DNA of 64,000 bases from contig NC_061482.1 of NCBI RefSeq assembly GCF_022581195.2, forward strand, positions 6,758,001 to 6,822,000. Direction: 5' to 3'. A model generated the notes under the pieces. The model was given only the letters and a program-made list of their open reading frames with translations, searched no databases and was not told the DNA's origin. A program made the translations under genes and the position numbers. This document shows positions 58,790 through 64,000 of the stretch, piece by piece (the stretch's first letter is position 1; every line of letters begins with the position of its first letter). The stretch is from Helicoverpa zea. Taxonomy: Eukaryota; Arthropoda; Insecta; Lepidoptera; Noctuidae.

Positions 58790-60374
58790 GTAATTTTGAT
58801 TCATATTTTCCGTTGTATGTGATTTGTGCTTGTTATATATTGTATTTGGCGAGGTAATAAATAGCTATATGTACTGGCTCACCGTTTAATCCAGCCCTGC
58901 TGAAAGATCACGATTTAGTGAATACTTTGCATGTTGTGTCATCAACTGTGTTACTCATTGTTTAGCTGATAATTTTATGATTGATATCGATTTATTTAAA
59001 TTCATTATTGATGTAGTTGTAGCCAATAAATGTTGTGATTTCTATATTCTTAAGACAGAACCTTTATATTATTTCTTTTATTATATTTTGGTGAAGTTAC
59101 TTACGGTAAGTCAATCAGTAGGCAATCATTTGCATCATAATTAAAGCACAGCTAAAAATAACTTATTTTCATAACATCTAATTACCTGCAATAAGTAGCA
59201 GCTATAAAATTCTTGATCATTTGTAAGTGCCAAAGCTGTAGTGGACACTGTCCTGTGTAATTGTCAGGTCAAGGTACCTAACTGTCGAGCATTAGTCACA
59301 AATAGGGATACTAAATTCACACAGTCATTGTGAGGATATATTGCATTTAAGAAAGGGTACATAATGTAAACAGGATGTATCTGCCAGTGGGTTATGTGAT
59401 TACTGTATTTGTAGCTCTACACTTGGTTTATGTGTACATAGAGTCTTTTACTCAAATTCTGTGCAATTTTAGCTCTATGTTATACTGCTGAGCAAAACAT
59501 CATCATACCAATAAATTGCAAGAAATACAATAAAATAGTAACAATCAATCATAGTCATGATTCATTGCATGGCCATTATTAAATGAATGTGTTTAAGATA
59601 ACATGTGCTATATTTTTTTATTTTATTTGGTAAATTGAGTTGAGTTTCCTTGCACAAATAAACAAACATTGACATGTCAAATACAATCTCTTTGTGGCGT
59701 TCACAGCTGCATGCATTCTTATCTGTACAGTGAACTGTACAGCTATGTTTTTGTGTATGATTGCTTCTAGTTTATCTTCCACCACATCATAACTAGACCA
59801 CATAGTATATATATATATATTTCATTTAAGAATAACCGGAGCACAGCGGTATTGATTGCAAAGCAATTGTTAAATGTTTTCATGAATACAAATATTGTTG
59901 TTATTGTATCAATTGCTTGGAATGCCTCACACACGTTTACAATATTATTGGTTGGTCATTATTCCCTGCATAACATTTAAATTGTTCACTTGCATTCATT
60001 AGTGCACTGAGCTTGTATTGAAGTTTAAACATTAATTTTCAAAAAACCTATAATTTTAATTTTAATAATGCAATAAAGCAGTTATATAATCTAATTCAGT
60101 CTAAGGTGTTTAGAAATGGTTTTCCTTGACATAATAAATAGGGTTTTCCTACATTGTTTGCAAGTTGTATTAAAGGATAAAGACATTGTGCTTTTGCGAC
60201 TGTCACTTTTCAATGCATTGCATTTATCATTGAAACAAAAATGTTGCTTTGTGTACTACACTGCCCTGATAAAAGTTTTTAATATTTAATATCATGTTTC
60301 ATAATTATTTGTTGTAGCATATCAGCAAATTAGTGTGAATATAAAAGATACAACATAAAAGTGTTATGTTTTAG

Positions 60375-60419
60375 GAAAGATGCGAGAAGATGATTGACTC
60401 TACATAGAAGAACTTGAAG
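60375..60419 (+). other. Possible non-coding 5' exon of furry
   Basis: An acceptor (GTTATGTTTTAG) precedes about 45 bases that end in GAAG/GTAATA. The segment has short upstream ATG frames and no link to the main frame, as expected for 5' UTR. Confidence 0.3.
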
Positions 60420-60677
60420 GTAATATTCAAATTATTTGTAAGTTTCCTTTAAATATCATGGTGAATTATATCTGGAAATAATAAAATCAAAAATCTTATT
60501 ATGAAGTCCTAGTCAAAATGTAACTTGTAAATATTTATTTTGAAAATATATTTTGTCTCCATAAAATATAATAAGACTTAATTCCTAAGAAGGATCACTT
60601 TATTTGTCTTCTTCACATAAATGTTTATTGCATTATTATTTGTTTATAGATTAACAGTGATATAGAAAAACGTAAAG

Positions 60678-63600
60678 ATGATGACATCAGAGGAATCCGA
60701 CTCCCTAAGCACAGTCCCATCAGAAGGGCATCCTGAAGATGTGTCAGGTGTGTATTTAATTTAAACCTTGAATATAGAGAAGTATATCTATTATAAAATT
60801 CATAAAAGTATTGACGACTCATCATCTAGCCTAGTCTTTTCCCAACTATGTTGGGGTCAGCTTCCAGTCAAACTGGATACAGCTGTGTAGTAGTGTTCTA
60901 CATGAAGCGACTGCCTGTTTGACCTCCTCAACCCAGCTGCCCGGGCAATCCAAAACTCTGGTAAGACTGGTCATCAGACTTTCTGAGTTCTGACTTCTGT
61001 TTCGTCAATACTTTTATGTATTGGCTAGAAATAGCTACTCTCAAACTGCATTGTAATACCCACGTCAAATTACTACAGTGTAATTTAATTGCAATTTCCA
61101 TATTGTAGCTTCACAAAACATGCACCTGGCGCTAGCTTTTTCCTTCCCACACTAGGTCACTAGCCCTCCAATCAATAAAGAAGCTATCATTAGTCTATTG
61201 TGAATTTATATGTAAGTTCATGCTTGGGTGTACTAAATTTGCTATTGAACAACTTGTTATGTATAATGCCTAGCACTATAAACCAACTAGTGATATTTGA
61301 ATTTGTTGGTCGCAAATCTCAGGAACTACTGATTCGATTTAAAAAAAACGTTTGTGGTTTCCTCCCAAAACCAAAATGAATTCTCTAAACATAATATCTT
61401 TTAAGTTAATTAGCCCTCATAAGTAAAGCATCATATCTTTGTTACCCAGAACTAATGTAAACTCTTAACAGCTTCAGGCACAGAAGATGCGCCTTCATCC
61501 ATGGTGTCCAGCGAGGCGGAGTCAGAAGGCAGCGTGTTATCAGAGGCGAGGCACGATGGCGAAGCTCATACGTTCACAAGCGACCCCGTCACAGAGATGA
61601 CCAGCTCACATACTGAGAAACCGATGCCGCCGGTCAGTGATTGGAGAAATGTTGGCTCTACTGTCGGCGTTACTCCATTCGTGCCTAAAGGTTAGTCTGA
61701 ATTTTGTGGCATACAGTCCGGGAAGGCTTTGTAACCTGAAATATTGGTTTACCTTAACTGTGGCTAATTACTGTCTTAAATGGTCCAGATTTACATTGCT
61801 TTTGTTCAGGGCTGCAGGTTAATTTACTTTAACAACATTATTCAACATTATTTCTACTTTCTAAGTATATCTTGGACACCAATGGCTAATAAAAAGGTGA
61901 AGGAAAACATCTCAATGAAACCTGGAATATAATGGAGTCTGAAATCGCCAACCCGCATTGAGCAAGCGTGGTGATAAACGCTCTATCCTTCTCCATGGGA
62001 GAGGAGGCCTATGCCCAGCAGTATAAAATGTCTGCAACAAAAAACATTTCTTATCAACTTTCATAAAATGTAACACTTATTAATTTGTAATACAGGATCG
62101 ATGCTGCCATGGGGTGGACACAAAGGTCCTGTGCCACCAGCTGACTCCGACCTGCGTCCGGGCGAATTTGTAATGAGACTGCTCTTTACTGAGTTCACCG
62201 TGCAAGCTGAAAGGAAGATGGAGGCTGTTATGGCTGAACCACTTGTATGTATATTTTATGTCAATTAAACGGTGATAAAAAGCCTTTTTTATGACCTGTC
62301 TTATATAATACTTGTTAATAATCTTCAGGAAAAGCCACTAGCGAAAACATTACAACGTGGTGAGGACCCACAATTGGACCAAATACTTCAGGCGTTTGGT
62401 ACCGTCGCCGAACACTGTCTGCCTTCCTTACTGCGCGCGTTATTCGGCTGGCTGGAGCGACAAATGGCAGACTCGCCGCAACTCAGTGAACAAGCTAAGA
62501 AACCACACCAGGATCTCAGAAACAAAAGGTAAGGGAAACAATTGAATTGGTCTATTTCATACAGAGTAAATGTTTTTTGAGATTGAGCTTGTTGAGATAT
62601 GAGTTATGATGATAAGTTAGGTATTTTTTAATCTCATATTCCCTATTTGTGTGTCCGTACCGCAGTAAAGTTTTGAGAACCAACACTGTCTAACATGGTG
62701 ATATCAAGTAAATATCTGTAGCAAATAATTTTTGATAACATTTATCTTCAAAAAGTAACTATGGTGTGGATCCGTGATATAAGTTGCAAGATCATAGGTA
62801 ACATACACTCCATCACTTAGAGCTCTATCAACATTAAAATGTAAATATTATTTGTCTGTTTCCAGCATAATATACATAGTGTCAGGCAGTGGCGCCGGCA
62901 CTGAAACCGTAGAGCGCAGCTGCGAAGAGTTACAAGCGGAGAGACGGGACCTTGCAGTAGAGTTCCTATTCTGTCTCGCTTTAATAGAAGTACTGAAACA
63001 GTTGCCTTTTCACCCGGGCCATGAAGACCTTGTACAATACATAGAGAATGTGGCGTTCAAACGGTTCAACTATAAAGAAGGGTAAGTTAATTTTATTAGA
63101 ATAGGTTTAGGCCCTCTGTACGTTACATATACCCAACGATTTTGGTTGCTAAGCGCTCATTGAAAGAGTTTTGCACACGTCGCTAGCATTTTGTTTTGTA
63201 TTGCAGTAGTTGCTTAGATACCAAAATTGTACGGTATCCAAGATTTACGGCAGAGCCTTGTGCATTAAGGGTCATAAAATAAGTAAAGAATCCCAGTCTA
63301 ACTGAATGTATGGCCCCGTATATTCCCGCCTATATCAATCGGTCTATAATACTCTTATCTATGTTCAGGTTGCAATCAAATCCGAACGCCGCCAACGTGC
63401 ACTTAATAGCTGATCTATACGCTGAAGTTGTGGCGGTACTCGCACAGTCACGATTCGCTTCAGTCAGGAAGCGGTTTACTGCCGAACTGAAGGTAAAATA
63501 TGCTTTTTGTATATTAATACATTTTTGCAGTACAGTTTTCCTCTAATAATTTTTCCTCCTCTGTATTCAGTCATTTGATGGCTTGTGCATGCGCCAAAAT

Positions 63601-63889
63601 TATTTTACGACAGTATAAAGCATTTATTTTTAATGCGAAATGGATTCATGTAAAGTTTTATTTATAGGAACTGAAAAGTCGTGAGCCATCTCCGCATACG
63701 ACGCAAAGCATCATCTCTCTTCTAATGGGCATGAAGTTCTTCCGTGTGAAGATGGTGCCTATCGAGGAGTTCGAAGCCTCGTTTCAGTTCCTTCAGGAGT
63801 GTGCGCAGTATTTTCTAGAAGTAAAAGATAAAGATATCCGACATGCTCTAGCTGGACTCTTCGTTGAAATTCTCGTGCCAGTTGCAGCG
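60678..63889 (+). CDS. fry: Furry, N-terminal part (continues beyond the window)
   Basis: Furry is a giant scaffold of about 3000 residues that activates NDR-type kinases (Tricornered) and controls cell shape, bristles and dendrite tiling. Coding exons in the window: 60678-60747 (the exon starts at 60650), 61472-61690, 62096-62244, 62329-62528, 62866-63081, 63369-63492 and 63668-63889. All are GT-AG and in phase, giving the first 400 residues. The N-terminus is Ser/Glu-rich and low-complexity (about 1-95). The conserved MOR2-PAG1/furry N-terminal region then begins: LRPGEFVMRLLFTEFTVQAE, AVMAEPLEKPLAKTLQRGED, TVAEHCLPSLLRALFGWLER and AVEFLFCLALIEVLKQLPFH. The start is the first ATG of a Met-Met pair, after an in-frame TAG at 60663-60665. 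The last exon ends at donor GCG/GTAAGT; the gene is cut by the window edge, not broken. Confidence 0.94.
60829..60995 (-). repeat. SINE body remnant between inverted repeats
   Basis: Contains CCCAACTATGTTGGGGTCAG and ACCTCCTCAACCCAGCTGCC as in the SINE body at 17746-18139; the tRNA head is lost. It is bounded by a 17 bp perfect inverted repeat (60801-60817 and 61002-61018) rather than a direct repeat. It lies in the first coding intron of furry. Confidence 0.6.
61985..62030 (+). repeat. LINE-type 3' tail fragment
   Basis: GGAGAGGAGGCCTATGCCCA followed by GCAGT matches the tail type at 3057-3133. It lies in a furry intron. Confidence 0.45.
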
Positions 63890-64000
63890 GTAAGTTTCAG
63901 TCATTTGTTTTATTGACTGCTTTAGTTTTGTATGACAAACCAGACTGCTATGTTCTACAGTTTTAACCTACGTTACACCACACCAGTATCTATCTTAATG

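Larger units (their letters stand above)
53368..60649. other. Intergenic region between the transporter and furry
   Basis: Both genes start outward from this 7 kb region. It holds Lep1-like copies (54390-54605 and fragments at about 54610-54760 and 55020-55160), a LINE protein relic (55755-56395), a possible small secreted peptide (57228-57422, minus) and possible non-coding 5' exons of furry (58720-58789 and 60375-60419). The rest is AT-rich with an (AT)n run near 59805-59820. Confidence 0.5.

Noticed and set aside
59805..59821. (AT)n run as a functional element
   Set aside because: Ordinary short microsatellite.

Overview
The window is eukaryotic nuclear DNA from an insect, almost certainly a moth (Lepidoptera, and by the repeat types probably a noctuid). 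Genes are split by GT-AG introns, intergenic DNA is AT-rich, and the repeats are lepidopteran in style: tRNA-headed SINEs, Lep1-like Helitron relics, LINE 3' tails ending in ATC/GATGAT microsatellite, and many TIR-type MITEs. The species is an inference; the gene identities rest on protein motifs read through reconstructed splice junctions.

Layout, left to right. (1) 2307-19031 (+): a LIM-homeobox transcription factor of the Arrowhead/Lhx6-8 class, with two LIM domains, a homeodomain and an acidic tail, a 13 kb intron and an AU-rich 3' UTR. (2) 22006-28206 (-): phenylalanine hydroxylase (Henna), complete in six exons. Its promoter carries a perfect CRE palindrome and a TATA-like box. (3) 30851-37020 (+): an ATP synthase gamma-like gene in five exons. 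It is unusual because it lacks a separate mitochondrial presequence and has a Lys/Pro-rich insertion, so it looks like a diverged paralogue. (4) 37623-41463 (-): glycine cleavage system H protein, complete in four exons, convergent with the previous gene. (5) 44216-53367 (-): an AAAP-type multi-spanning amino acid transporter, complete in eight exons. (6) 60678 to beyond the right edge (+): the 5' end of furry, seven coding exons in the window.

No operon-like logic applies. Phenylalanine hydroxylase, the glycine cleavage H protein and the amino acid transporter all deal with amino acids, but nothing in the sequence shows that they are co-regulated. The long non-coding stretches are introns and intergenic DNA with a dense set of mobile element relics: at least eight TIR/foldback elements, a SINE with an 18 bp target duplication, a hAT transposase relic and a LINE protein relic.

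I found no dramatic new system. The most useful leads are the atypical ATP synthase gamma gene, a MITE nested in a Helitron relic in a phenylalanine hydroxylase intron, a perfect 29 bp hairpin, a SINE remnant bounded by inverted rather than direct repeats, and a possible small secreted peptide at 57228-57422 (-).
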